The position numbers were made by a program, and so were the translations under genes. A stretch of 22,697 nt of DNA, taken from the IMG/VR virus record IMGVR_UViG_3300036760_000136, positions 1 through 22,697 of that record; one strand, given 5' to 3'. The notes below the pieces were generated by a model. It saw nothing but the letters and a program-made list of their open reading frames with translations, made no database searches and was not told the DNA's origin. Shown one piece after another: positions 15,888 through 22,328 of this stretch (position 1 is the stretch's first letter; every line of letters starts with the position of its first letter). This stretch comes from a virus.

Positions 15888-17341
15888 CCATATCATCAAC
15901 TGTAGTCAGAATAGCTTACGAAGGCGACGGCACCACAACCGCCTTTACCTTCCCCTATCTATTCCGGTCACAAGATGATTTGAAAGTTTATCAAGCGGCA
16001 ACTCTGAAAACTATTACTACGCATTATACCGTATCCGGCGCAGGCGCTTCCGGCGGTGGGACGGTGACTTTTGTTACGGCCCCGGCGTTGGGTGACGATA
16101 TTGTTATCTTGGATGATCCGGTGCTTAACCAACTTGTGGATGTCGTGGAAAACGACCCGCTCCCGGCAGAAACCGCAGTCGAACAACCACTCGATAAGTT
16201 GACCTTGATTGCACAACGCCTGAGTGATCGGGCCGATGGATCAATGCGCCTGCCGGATTATATTGATCCGGATGATTTTGACATGACCGTGCCGTCAACG
16301 ATTGTTGGCGCGGCAGATTATTTCCTGGTCACAAACGCGACAGGGGACGGCATTGATTTGGGGCCATCATCCATGGACATTGATAATGCCTCGACCTATG
16401 CCGCCGCCGCTGCCGCATCAGCCGCCGCAGCCGCTTCGTCTACTGGGTTATTTGCTGGCACATCCACGACTAGTCTGACCATAGGCACCGGCTCAAAAGT
16501 CTTTACGACACAATCCGGGAAATTATTTGATGTCGGTAAATGGCTGTTGGCGACCTCAAATGCCGACGTGACCAATTACATGCACGGCCAGATTACGGCT
16601 TATAGCGGCACAACCTTGACCGTCAATGTGACGAACGTAGGCGGTTCCGGCACAAAAACCGACTGGACGCTTTCAGTCAGTGGTACTCGTGGCGCAACCG
16701 GGGCCACGGGCGCATCCGGCGGCGGCACGGGTGACATGCTGGCCGCGCAAAATTTGGCGGATGTGGTCAGCGCATCAACTTCATTTACCAATATCAAACA
16801 AGCGGCCAGTGAAACTGTAACCGGCGTGGTTGAGCTGGCTACCCAAGCGGAAGCCGAAGCAGGTACAGACAATGTTCGCGTGCCAACTGTATTAAGAGTG
16901 GCCCAAGAAATTGCAGCGCTTTCACCCTCGGCAACGGCGGCGACCCAAGCCAATCAAGAAACCGGGACATCACTCACAACTTTCGTTTCTCCCGGCAGAC
17001 AACAATATCATGCTTCGGCGTGCAAGGCCTGGGTCAATGCCAATACGAACGGAACCTCGGATGTTTCTTACAATGTATCCAGTATTACGGATGTGGCTAC
17101 GGGGCGCATAGGTGTTAATTTTACGATTGCTTTTTCCAGTGCTGATTATGTTGCTATCCCAGGGATTCAAGATAGCAACAACAGTGCTATTGATAGTGAT
17201 AAATCAGTTTCTGTTAATAGCGACGGGACAATAAGCGCCTCACGATGTGATTTCAAATGTATCCAAGGAGCAACTCCAACCGTAAATGCGGCCTTTGCCG
17301 ATCCCTCTGAATGGCACATGATGTTTGCCGGAGATCAATAA
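15884..17341 (+). CDS. Tail fibre with T7 gp17-type N-terminus
   Basis: A 485-residue fibre that should attach to the nozzle and bind the host. Residues 5-135 match the T7 tail-fibre N-terminal domain: YEGDGTTTAFTFPYLFRSQD, DLKVYQ, TVTFVTAPALGDDIVILDDP, and LDKLTLIAQRLSDRADGS. Then come an Ala-rich helix (about residues 169-182), a Thr/Gly beta unit with FDVGKWLLATSNADVTNYM and GQITAYSGTTLTVNV, a short collagen-like stretch (GATGATGASGGG, ~269-281), VTGVVELATQAEAEAGTDNV, and a C-terminal domain with QYHASACKAWVNANTNGTSD and YNVSSITDVATGRIGVNFTI. The last segment recurs at the ends of many phage fibres. No pectate-lyase or SGNH depolymerase is evident, so this is probably a simple fibre. Confidence 0.93.
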   Translation: MTISSTVVRIAYEGDGTTTAFTFPYLFRSQDDLKVYQAATLKTITTHYTVSGAGASGGGTVTFVTAPALGDDIVILDDPVLNQLVDVVENDPLPAETAVEQPLDKLTLIAQRLSDRADGSMRLPDYIDPDDFDMTVPSTIVGAADYFLVTNATGDGIDLGPSSMDIDNASTYAAAAAASAAAAASSTGLFAGTSTTSLTIGTGSKVFTTQSGKLFDVGKWLLATSNADVTNYMHGQITAYSGTTLTVNVTNVGGSGTKTDWTLSVSGTRGATGATGASGGGTGDMLAAQNLADVVSASTSFTNIKQAASETVTGVVELATQAEAEAGTDNVRVPTVLRVAQEIAALSPSATAATQANQETGTSLTTFVSPGRQQYHASACKAWVNANTNGTSDVSYNVSSITDVATGRIGVNFTIAFSSADYVAIPGIQDSNNSAIDSDKSVSVNSDGTISASRCDFKCIQGATPTVNAAFADPSEWHMMFAGDQ

Positions 17342-17736
17342 TGAACAAACGTATCGTTTATACTATGCCGGATGGCCACATGGAAATGATCTGGCCGATG
17401 GAAGGCGCAAGATTGGTATCGCACATTTTTGTGGATGGCGAAAAGATTACGTTTGGTCTTTTAACCTACGATAAAATCAGGCCAATTATCAACAAATACA
17501 AAAAACAAGGCGCAGTCATTGAAGTTGGCTACGTGGAATCCGAAGAAGAATTTGCAAAAAGAATCATGGCAAAAGACCTGCCGGAATTCGCCATGAATGC
17601 CCATATCTGTGAACTGGAAGATTTGCCGGAACGAACATTCCGTAGCGCCTGGAAACAGGATAATGATAAAATTCCTGCATTGGATGTAGACAAGGCTAAG
17701 CTGATTGATCCAACCTTTATCGGTAAGCCAAAATGA
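17341..17736 (+). CDS. Tail-fibre-associated protein, possible assembly factor
   Basis: A 131-residue protein. I start it at ATG 17341, which shares its A with the fibre stop TAA and has GGAG upstream; the upstream in-frame ATG 17311 would lie inside the fibre gene. The protein is soluble, mixed alpha/beta (RIVYTMPDGHMEMIWPMEGA) and ends with ERTFRSAWKQDNDKIPALDV followed by a Lys/Asp helix. RxFRxAW near the C-terminus is a motif I associate with small proteins encoded right after phage tail fibres; their job is unproven but chaperone-like assembly is often suggested. Coupled to the next gene by ATGA. Confidence 0.65.
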   Translation: MNKRIVYTMPDGHMEMIWPMEGARLVSHIFVDGEKITFGLLTYDKIRPIINKYKKQGAVIEVGYVESEEEFAKRIMAKDLPEFAMNAHICELEDLPERTFRSAWKQDNDKIPALDVDKAKLIDPTFIGKPK

Positions 17737-18263
17737 AATCCGAAAGATTCCGCGTATTTGAACCGATAGAAGAAGCTGATCTAAAAAACAAACGTCAGCC
17801 GATTGATCCGGTCAAAATGTATAACGAACTTCTGTCGGCATTGACGCAGATGGAAAAGGAAGCTAATGCCATGAGCGTTAAGATGGATACTATGGCGGAA
17901 GAATTGAAAGAAACTAAAGATTATATTAAACAACTCGAAAAAGAAAAGACGGCGCTGGAAAAGTCCAAGGACATATTGGAAGATAAATTGTCCAATCAAT
18001 CTTCGTCCAAGGATATGAATGAAACATCCTACAAGACTTTGGTGGATGAATTGAAAAAGGCTTTAGAGAATGAGCGGAAAGGACGAGTGGAGTATGAAAA
18101 AAAGATGATGGAAATGATGGATAAAATGCAAGTTTCTTCATTAATGCCGACGGCAAAAGGCAAAGCACCGTTAGGCTGGCAACTGAATGTAACAGCGCAC
18201 AATGCGGAAGGGGAGATCAAGTCCGTAGATATTATCCCAAAACGTAAAGCGGGCATGAACTAA
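17733..18263 (+). CDS. Coiled-coil phage protein of unknown function
   Basis: A 176-residue protein coupled by ATGA to the preceding gene. Residues ~28-135 are almost wholly Lys/Glu/Met/Leu helix with heptad-like spacing (MEKEANAMSVKMDTMAEELK, LEKEKTALEKSKDILEDKL), a strong coiled-coil pattern. The C-terminal ~40 residues form a small globular-looking end, GKAPLGWQLNVTAHNAEGEI. There is no signal peptide or membrane segment. It could be a trimeric or dimeric rod in the tail, or a chaperone; sequence alone does not decide. Confidence 0.6.
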   Translation: MKSERFRVFEPIEEADLKNKRQPIDPVKMYNELLSALTQMEKEANAMSVKMDTMAEELKETKDYIKQLEKEKTALEKSKDILEDKLSNQSSSKDMNETSYKTLVDELKKALENERKGRVEYEKKMMEMMDKMQVSSLMPTAKGKAPLGWQLNVTAHNAEGEIKSVDIIPKRKAGMN

Positions 18264-18329
18264 AAAATGGAGAATATAAACATTAAATATCTAATCAAAA
18301 TTTACCGGCGGTCTTTTTGAGAAACCCTG

Positions 18330-18587
18330 ATGGCTATATCGGTTACCCACTCTAAAACTCTTATTGCCCCAGACAGCGGGGCTGAGGACAAGGTATACGG
18401 TGTAGATTATGTCGCTGCCGATAGCCACACTGTTACAGGAGCCGCTGCATCAGGCGCTAATTCTGACATAACCTCACTTGCCGGACTCACTACGCCGTTA
18501 TCTAGGGGGCAGGGAGGCAATGGAAATACTTTAGGAAACGCCGGTTCAATCATTTATCTCGCAGTTAATTTTGGAGGATATCTCTAA
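18330..18587 (+). CDS. Short tail-fibre-like module 1
   Basis: An 85-residue protein that begins VTHSKTLIAPDSGAEDKVYG and ends with GANSDITSLAGLTTPLSRGQ, then GGNGNTLGNAGSIIY. The second half is the GANSDITSL/LTTPLSxGQGGxG segment found in the shafts of many phage fibres, which suggests that this is an independently encoded shaft or collar piece. The region upstream (18264-18329) is AT-rich with no good ribosome site for ATG 18330 (only TGAGA), and the frame is closed by TGA at 18318-18320. It may be a shortened descendant of a larger fibre gene. Its stop shares its last A with the next start (TAATG). Confidence 0.6.
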   Translation: MAISVTHSKTLIAPDSGAEDKVYGVDYVAADSHTVTGAAASGANSDITSLAGLTTPLSRGQGGNGNTLGNAGSIIYLAVNFGGYL

Positions 18588-19054
18588 TGGCCGTTACTGC
18601 AACCCCAGTTTTCCCGCAAGTCTTTAATGCAGGCGTAATGAATGTATTACTTTCTACGGCCATGACCAACACCAAGGCTTTTGAAGGAACGGATGCTTCA
18701 GGGGCGGCGATACAAAAAGTTTTTACCGCCGGGGCCAATGGATCATTAGTGAGACAAGCGAGAGTCCAGTATGCCTCTACTACAGCGGCGGCCCCTTCCG
18801 GCACATCAACAGCTACTACGATACGAATATTTGTCAATAATGGCGGGGTCAATACGACTGTTACGAATAATGCTTTTATCGGTGAAATCAGTATGCCCGC
18901 CGTGGCTTTTACCAATGCCGTGCCGATGGGAACATTGATTTTGCAATTAGATATTTATATTCCTGCGAGCTATACCATATGGGCTGGCATGTCTGCCGCC
19001 ATTGGCGCAACGAATTGGGCAGCCGCAGTAACCTGTTTTGGTGGAGATTACTGA
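18587..19054 (+). CDS. Tail-fibre-like module 2, virion protein
   Basis: A 155-residue beta-rich protein, Ala/Thr/Val-dominated: MAVTATPVFPQVFNAGVMNV, GSLVRQARVQYASTT, TTIRIFVNNGGVNTTVTNNA and YIPASYTIWAGMSAAIGATN. A strong ribosome site GGAGG (18573-18577) stands 9 nt before ATG 18587, better than that of module 1, so this protein may be made in larger amounts. Similar short proteins with an ARVQY...TTIRIFVNNGG core occur beside fibre genes in podoviruses, from memory; a jelly-roll-like decoration or fibre tip is plausible but unproven. Confidence 0.6.
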   Translation: MAVTATPVFPQVFNAGVMNVLLSTAMTNTKAFEGTDASGAAIQKVFTAGANGSLVRQARVQYASTTAAAPSGTSTATTIRIFVNNGGVNTTVTNNAFIGEISMPAVAFTNAVPMGTLILQLDIYIPASYTIWAGMSAAIGATNWAAAVTCFGGDY

Positions 19055-19056
19055 TA

Positions 19057-20085
19057 ATGTTGTCTCCAAGTTTAGATTTAATACCCACACCAACACAAAT
19101 AAAAATAGAGTCAGGTAGCGCGGTTGTTAATCCTCTGCTGATTACGCAGACATGGGTTTCCAATAATGTAACTTATGGCGGATTAAAATTCACCATTACC
19201 GACACCGCTTCTGCCGCCGCGTCTTTGGCATTCCAGATACTAGGCGGGGCGGCAGGCGCTACAAATTTATTTTCCGTATCAAAAATCGGGCAAGTTACTG
19301 TGCCGATGGCGGTTTCTAATACGGTTGCAGGTCTATTGTTTAGTGCCGCAGGCGGAGGTAGTGGTTCATCAGGTTTCGGGGCGGGGACAAATACTGATCT
19401 TGTTGTGATTTTTCAAACAGCCGCAAGAGTAGCTTTCACCGCATCGGCGGTAGTACTTAATTCTGGGGTACAGTTAGCATGGAATAATGGCACTTATGGC
19501 GCGACAAATGATGTAGGAATTAAACGCAATGCCGCCGGTATACTTGAAGTTAATAGTAACGCAGCAGGAACATTCAGAGACCTAAAATTACGCACTATTT
19601 CAAAAATAGCTACTGCGAGCGGGGCTTCTCTTGGCGTTGTCGCCTCTGCTGATACCGTTATAAAAAGCATTACCGCGATCGCCGATGCCGTGGCTACCGC
19701 TACTTTTACAGTCACGGTTCCAAACGCCGCGCATTCCGCTGCGATAAAAGTCACCTTGGAAGGTTCTTTGGGGGCGGGTGGGGCGATAGGCGCCAATGAA
19801 GCCACTGGCACGATTGCCTATGATATAGCGATTGCCAGAACAGCGGGAGTGGCAACAGTCGCCACATTTTCTACCGCATATGGCAGCGCAACTTCATCGG
19901 TTGCAGGGGCAGCCACCATCACGATTACAGCAGCGGCCTCCGCTATAAGCGGCGCGGTTAGCGCGACACAGACCTTTACCATTGATGTGACTATTTCACG
20001 CGGTTCAGGCTCATCCACCAACCATACCTGCCAAGTTTTAGCAGAAGTCATTAACGCCAACGCCACCGGAGTAACCATCACATGA
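19057..20085 (+). CDS. Tail-fibre/spike-like module 3
   Basis: A 342-residue protein. I start it at ATG 19057, two bases after the preceding stop, with GGAG (19042-19045) upstream; starts further left fall inside module 2. The sequence is Ala/Thr/Gly/Val beta repeat: LKFTITDTASAAASLAFQIL, GGAAGATNLFSVSKIGQVTV, then LAWNNGTYGATNDVGIKRNA and AAGILEVNSNAAGTFRDLKL, the pattern of phage fibre knobs and spikes. The second half (from ~residue 190) changes to a repeat-like Ala/Thr-rich beta domain with CQVLAEV at the end. It is probably a virion surface protein and a possible second receptor-binding protein. Stop overlaps the next start as ATGA. Confidence 0.65.
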   Translation: MLSPSLDLIPTPTQIKIESGSAVVNPLLITQTWVSNNVTYGGLKFTITDTASAAASLAFQILGGAAGATNLFSVSKIGQVTVPMAVSNTVAGLLFSAAGGGSGSSGFGAGTNTDLVVIFQTAARVAFTASAVVLNSGVQLAWNNGTYGATNDVGIKRNAAGILEVNSNAAGTFRDLKLRTISKIATASGASLGVVASADTVIKSITAIADAVATATFTVTVPNAAHSAAIKVTLEGSLGAGGAIGANEATGTIAYDIAIARTAGVATVATFSTAYGSATSSVAGAATITITAAASAISGAVSATQTFTIDVTISRGSGSSTNHTCQVLAEVINANATGVTIT

Positions 20086-20249
20086 CCGAACTCGAAACCC
20101 GTATTGAAGCAATGGCTGTTGAATATCAGCACGTCATCTCTGCACTTACACGACGCTGCGCACAGATGGCGGCGGATAATGCTGTTTTGCAGACGAAATT
20201 GAAACAACTGGAAGAACCAGAAAAAACTGATGGAGACGCTATAGCCTGA
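20082..20249 (+). CDS. Small coiled-coil protein
   Basis: A 55-residue protein, MTELETRIEAMAVEYQHVI then a helix with RRCAQMAADNAVLQTKLKQL and an acidic tail. It is coupled by ATGA to module 3 and is one continuous amphipathic helix, compatible with a small coiled coil. No other start is better. Small proteins of this type follow tail genes in several phages, function unknown. Confidence 0.6.
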   Translation: MTELETRIEAMAVEYQHVISALTRRCAQMAADNAVLQTKLKQLEEPEKTDGDAIA

Positions 20250-20276
20250 TGTTTTATCAAGGCGTGACAATTAAAG

Positions 20277-20513
20277 ATGCCCGGTAATTTTTCTGGAGGT
20301 TCATTTTCTGGCGCGGTAGGCGGATTTTCTGTTGATGTTACGCCGCCAACACCTCCGCCAACTCCTTCAGGCGGAGGCGGTACAGGTACTTTCTTTATAC
20401 CTCAAATTGGGGAGAAAAAGAAGAAACGGCGCAAGAATGATGATAATTTACTGATGTTGATTGCTTCCATCATTCCATTAATTGACGATGAAGATGATAA
20501 TACCTATCATTAA
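20277..20513 (+). CDS. Gly/Pro-rich small protein with basic patch and hydrophobic helix
   Basis: A 78-residue protein of unknown function. In order: Gly/Ser/Phe-rich head (GNFSGGSFSGAVGGFSVDV), proline hinge (TPPTPPPTP), Gly linker, a strongly basic patch EKKKKRRKNDDN (about 47-58), a hydrophobic helix LLMLIASIIPLI, and an acidic end IDDEDDNTYH. The hydrophobic part is only 12 residues long, so it is at most a short membrane anchor. Ribosome site poor (AAGG 14 nt upstream); expression may depend on a 12-codon ORF starting at 20249. The layout is odd enough that I give no role. Confidence 0.5.
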   Translation: MPGNFSGGSFSGAVGGFSVDVTPPTPPPTPSGGGGTGTFFIPQIGEKKKKRRKNDDNLLMLIASIIPLIDDEDDNTYH

Positions 20514-20517
20514 TACT

Positions 20518-20622
20518 ATGGAAACATCGTCAAAAACCAGGCCCACTGATTTTCATCCGTCCAATCCGGATTCATCTTTTGTAATTGCGCAGCGCAAGAA
20601 GAAAGATACAGACACAAAATGA
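20518..20622 (+). CDS. Possible 34-residue peptide
   Basis: ATG 20518 opens 34 codons (METSSKTRPTDFHPSNPDSS, then a basic end with QRKKKD) before TGA 20620-20622. There is no Shine-Dalgarno sequence; only closeness to the preceding stop (4 nt) supports it. The stretch 20514-20654 otherwise holds no gene that I can support. Confidence 0.3.
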   Translation: METSSKTRPTDFHPSNPDSSFVIAQRKKKDTDTK

Positions 20623-20654
20623 GTAATAGAATCTTCATAAATGGAGTATAACCA

Positions 20655-20855
20655 ATGTCGGACGAAATACCAGACCGCCGCCGCCAAATTTCAGAAGAAG
20701 AAGCCGATTTAATCGCTGAAAAATTATGGGAGAAGGCAAAAAGTGAACTCTATATCAATGCTGGCAAGGGCGTGGTTAATCTGGTCTGGAAATTTTGTCT
20801 TATGGGCTTCATTGCCTTGGCTGTGTATGGCTCGATTCGTGGGTGGTGGAATTGA
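20655..20855 (+). CDS. Small single-span membrane protein, lysis region
   Basis: A 66-residue protein with a hydrophilic, acidic N-terminal half (DEIPDRRRQISEEEADLIAE) and one C-terminal membrane segment, FCLMGFIALAVYGSI (about residues 47-62), followed by RGWWN. A clear GGAG (20643-20646) stands 8 nt before ATG. It directly precedes the endolysin, so a holin or antiholin role is possible, but a C-terminal single span is not enough to decide. Confidence 0.55.
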   Translation: MSDEIPDRRRQISEEEADLIAEKLWEKAKSELYINAGKGVVNLVWKFCLMGFIALAVYGSIRGWWN

Positions 20856-20856
20856 C

Positions 20857-21243
20857 ATGATCGTGAACGAATCTCATTTTTTCAAGACCAGCGAGTTGAC
20901 CTGTCATTGCGGATGCGGGAAGGCGCTCATGGTTAAAAGCTTTATGGACAAGCTGGATAGCATCCGCATGTCTTTTGCCATGCCACTGCGGTTGTCCAGC
21001 GCCTATCGGTGTCCTGAACATAATAAATCAGTATCTGCTACCGGGGATTCCGGCCCACACACGACCGGGCGGGCGGTTGATGTTATCATTTCAGGGCGCG
21101 AAGCCTTTCTTTTAATGGATATTTCTATCACCTTGGGCATGACCGGCATTGGGGTCAAGCAACATGGCCCCCACACGGGGCGCTATTTGCATCTCGATGA
21201 TTTGGAAACTGAAGGACGACCGTGGGTATGGTCGTATCCATGA
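20857..21243 (+). CDS. M15-type peptidase endolysin
   Basis: A 128-residue peptidoglycan peptidase that should cut cross-link peptides at lysis. It matches the Peptidase_M15_3 layout: FFKTSELTCHCGCG (residues 8-21), LRLSSAYRCPEHNKSV (45-60), SGPHTTGRAVDV with zinc ligands H68 and D75, and RYLHLDDL with H112. I choose ATG 20857, 1 nt after the preceding stop, because the longer reading overlaps the membrane-protein gene in another frame. No signal peptide, so release needs a holin. Full length for the family. Confidence 0.9.
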   Translation: MIVNESHFFKTSELTCHCGCGKALMVKSFMDKLDSIRMSFAMPLRLSSAYRCPEHNKSVSATGDSGPHTTGRAVDVIISGREAFLLMDISITLGMTGIGVKQHGPHTGRYLHLDDLETEGRPWVWSYP

Positions 21244-21244
21244 C

Positions 21245-21460
21245 ATGGTTGAATGGCTTATTGTCCTGACCCTGATTTTTAACGATGGGCACACGGAGCA
21301 GGCCCAAGTGCCGGGGGTATACGCAACCCCCTTAGTCTGCCAGAAGCGGGCCTTAAGCAAGGAATTTGATAACGAGTTGATTAAGCAGTACAGTGGCAAA
21401 GGCATCGGATTGGTGCAGAAGAAGTGCGATCAGCGTCCGGTAAAATTCAAAGAGTCATAG
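21245..21460 (+). CDS. Small secreted or membrane-anchored protein, lysis region
   Basis: A 71-residue protein starting at ATG 21245, 1 nt after the endolysin stop; longer readings would overlap the endolysin widely. N-terminal VEWLIVLTLIF is hydrophobic but short (about 11 residues), then FNDGHTEQAQVPGVYATPLV, with cysteines at 37 and 61. Proteins with a W-L-hydrophobic start, then a short strand region and an R/C-rich middle occur in phage lysis regions without a known job. A periplasmic or lipid-facing location is inferred. No clear ribosome site, so it is likely coupled. Confidence 0.5.
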   Translation: MVEWLIVLTLIFNDGHTEQAQVPGVYATPLVCQKRALSKEFDNELIKQYSGKGIGLVQKKCDQRPVKFKES

Positions 21461-21475
21461 ACTCAGGAGATTATT

Positions 21476-21664
21476 ATGGCAACATCAATAGAAGTAAAAA
21501 CTGGTTGGCAAACGACCGAATTTTGGGGCACGGTGGCTGCCGCATTAATACCGTTACTCAACCAGGCGTTCGGTTGGCATCTGCCGGTTGAGGTCATGGT
21601 CAGCGTAGCCGGTTCCGTGGCCGCTTATGTCGTTTCACGCGGCTGGGTCAAGGCGAGTTCGTGA
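21476..21664 (+). CDS. Holin-like two-span membrane protein
   Basis: A 62-residue protein with two membrane-compatible segments: GTVAAALIPLLNQAF (about 18-32) and EVMVSVAGSVAAYVV (about 39-53), linked by GWHLP. The N-terminal VKTGWQTTEFW is the start I know from small phage proteins labelled holin-like. Strong ribosome site AGGAG 7 nt before ATG. Its place next to endolysin and spanins supports holin, the protein that triggers membrane opening. An alternative is a small antiholin. Confidence 0.65.
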   Translation: MATSIEVKTGWQTTEFWGTVAAALIPLLNQAFGWHLPVEVMVSVAGSVAAYVVSRGWVKASS

Positions 21665-21804
21665 TTAGCTGGTGGTGGCTTCCTGTCGCATTTCTGTGCG
21701 GTATTTTTTCCCACGAAGCCCACGTCGAGCGCGTGAAACGCAAGATAGAAGAAGCCGAAACGGTGAATCATATGCGCGAATTATATAGCAGGTTCGCAAA
21801 ATGA
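21661..21804 (+). CDS. MISWWWL peptide 1: signal-anchored small protein
   Basis: A 47-residue protein starting with GTG 21661 (GTGA overlap with the stop of the holin-like gene) and AAGGCGAG 4-7 nt upstream. After MISWWWLPVAFLCGIF (one membrane segment), the rest is a charged helix (HVERVKRKIEEAETVNHMRE). Topology of one N-terminal span plus periplasmic helix resembles an inner-membrane spanin, but shorter. Its first six codons after the start repeat in the next ORF. Too short for most automatic ORF cut-offs. Confidence 0.6.
   Translation: MISWWWLPVAFLCGIFSHEAHVERVKRKIEEAETVNHMRELYSRFAK
21662..21680 (+). repeat. 19-nt repeat at MISWWWL starts, copy 1
   Basis: TGATTAGCTGGTGGTGGCT is identical to 21802-21820, covering the overlap of the previous stop with the start and the next six codons. 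After a 3-nt indel, TCCTG also matches. Confidence 0.95.
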
Positions 21805-21899
21805 TTAGCTGGTGGTGGCTGGCTCCTGATTTCATTGCCGGGATGGCAACAGGCATTATATTAATCGTTGCCATGGGCGCGTTAATGGATTGGCGATGA
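21801..21899 (+). CDS. MISWWWL peptide 2: tiny membrane protein
   Basis: A 32-residue protein, MISWWWLAPDFIAGMATGII then LIVAMGALMDWR, starting at ATG 21801 (ATGA overlap). Nearly all of it is one membrane span; ribosome site AGCAGG about 8 nt upstream. Ends with TGA overlapping the next ATG (21896-21899). Chain of coupled starts makes expression likely. Could be a lysis regulator or antiholin. Confidence 0.5.
   Translation: MISWWWLAPDFIAGMATGIILIVAMGALMDWR
21802..21820 (+). repeat. 19-nt repeat at MISWWWL starts, copy 2
   Basis: Second copy of the tract at 21662-21680, 140 nt downstream; here the start codon is ATG instead of GTG. Confidence 0.95.
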
Positions 21900-22117
21900 C
21901 CGCTTACTGGCCTTACTTTGGCGCTTTCCTTCTTGTGGGTGGTCTTCTCTGGATCGCTATCAGGTACGGCAGGTTGGCCGAACGAGACGAAACCAAGGAT
22001 AAATTACTGGAGGTCAAGCAAGATGCCAAAACGATTGATGAAAAGGTTGCTCGTATGTCTGCTATTGATAAACGTAAGTGGCTGCGCAGGCATCGAAACA
22101 GCCGCAACGATAATTAG
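21896..22117 (+). CDS. Inner-membrane spanin-like protein (Rz-type)
   Basis: A 73-residue protein with an N-terminal membrane anchor (YFGAFLLVGGLLWIAI, about 7-22) and a charged helix (RLAERDETKDKLLEVKQDAK, then TIDEKVARMSAIDK) ending in an Arg/Asn-rich tail. That is the Rz (i-spanin) layout, though shorter than lambda Rz (153). The lipoprotein gene that overlaps it in another frame supports this. Spanins join inner and outer membranes and disrupt the outer membrane at the end of lysis. ATG 21896 is coupled to the previous stop; the in-frame TTG 21890 is less likely. Confidence 0.65.
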   Translation: MTAYWPYFGAFLLVGGLLWIAIRYGRLAERDETKDKLLEVKQDAKTIDEKVARMSAIDKRKWLRRHRNSRNDN

Positions 22118-22328
22118 CGCAGGCAGCAGTACGGCGCTCTTTACCAATAAACTCTGCCTCTTTAAGTGGTGGTGCGAGGAAAAGTTTTTGTATACAGCGG
22201 AATGTGCCTACGATTCAGAGCATCTATTTTCTGATGATGCAGTTGCCGGGATGGATGAAGAAGATTTGAACTGGTCGGTGGCGCATAACGAAAAATACAA
22301 TGCGTTCTGCAAAAAAATCACTCCATAA
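22023..22328 (+). CDS. Outer-membrane spanin-like lipoprotein (Rz1-type), overlapping the Rz-like gene
   Basis: A 101-residue lipoprotein in another frame, starting inside the Rz-like gene (95 nt overlap, 22023-22117). MPKRLMKRLLVCLLLINVSG ends in a lipobox VSG|C with C21 as lipid site. ATG 22023 has GGAGG (22009-22013) 9 nt upstream; ATG 22038 is a second option. The overlapping layout is classic for Rz/Rz1. Unlike typical Rz1 it is not proline-rich: the mature part is about 81 residues with four further cysteines (45, 51, 61, 96), an acidic middle (AVAGMDEEDLNW) and aromatic residues. It could be a spanin of an unusual type or another lipoprotein. Confidence 0.7.
   Translation: MPKRLMKRLLVCLLLINVSGCAGIETAATIISAGSSTALFTNKLCLFKWWCEEKFLYTAECAYDSEHLFSDDAVAGMDEEDLNWSVAHNEKYNAFCKKITP

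Noticed and set aside
18267-18320. 17-codon ORF in the gap before fibre module 1
   Set aside because: No ribosome site, no recognisable feature, AT-rich; it may only show decay of a larger gene.
15884-20085. Diversity-generating retroelement (as in BPP-1) near the fibre genes
   Set aside because: No reverse transcriptase and no template/variable repeat pair is visible in the window, despite the BPP-1-like head genes.
20249-20287. 12-codon ORF before the Gly/Pro-rich protein
   Set aside because: Coupled start (TGATG) but too short to call; may serve only to deliver ribosomes to ATG 20277.
20619-20651. 10-codon ORF ending before the 66-residue membrane protein
   Set aside because: Very short and its sequence contains the ribosome site of the next gene, which explains it.
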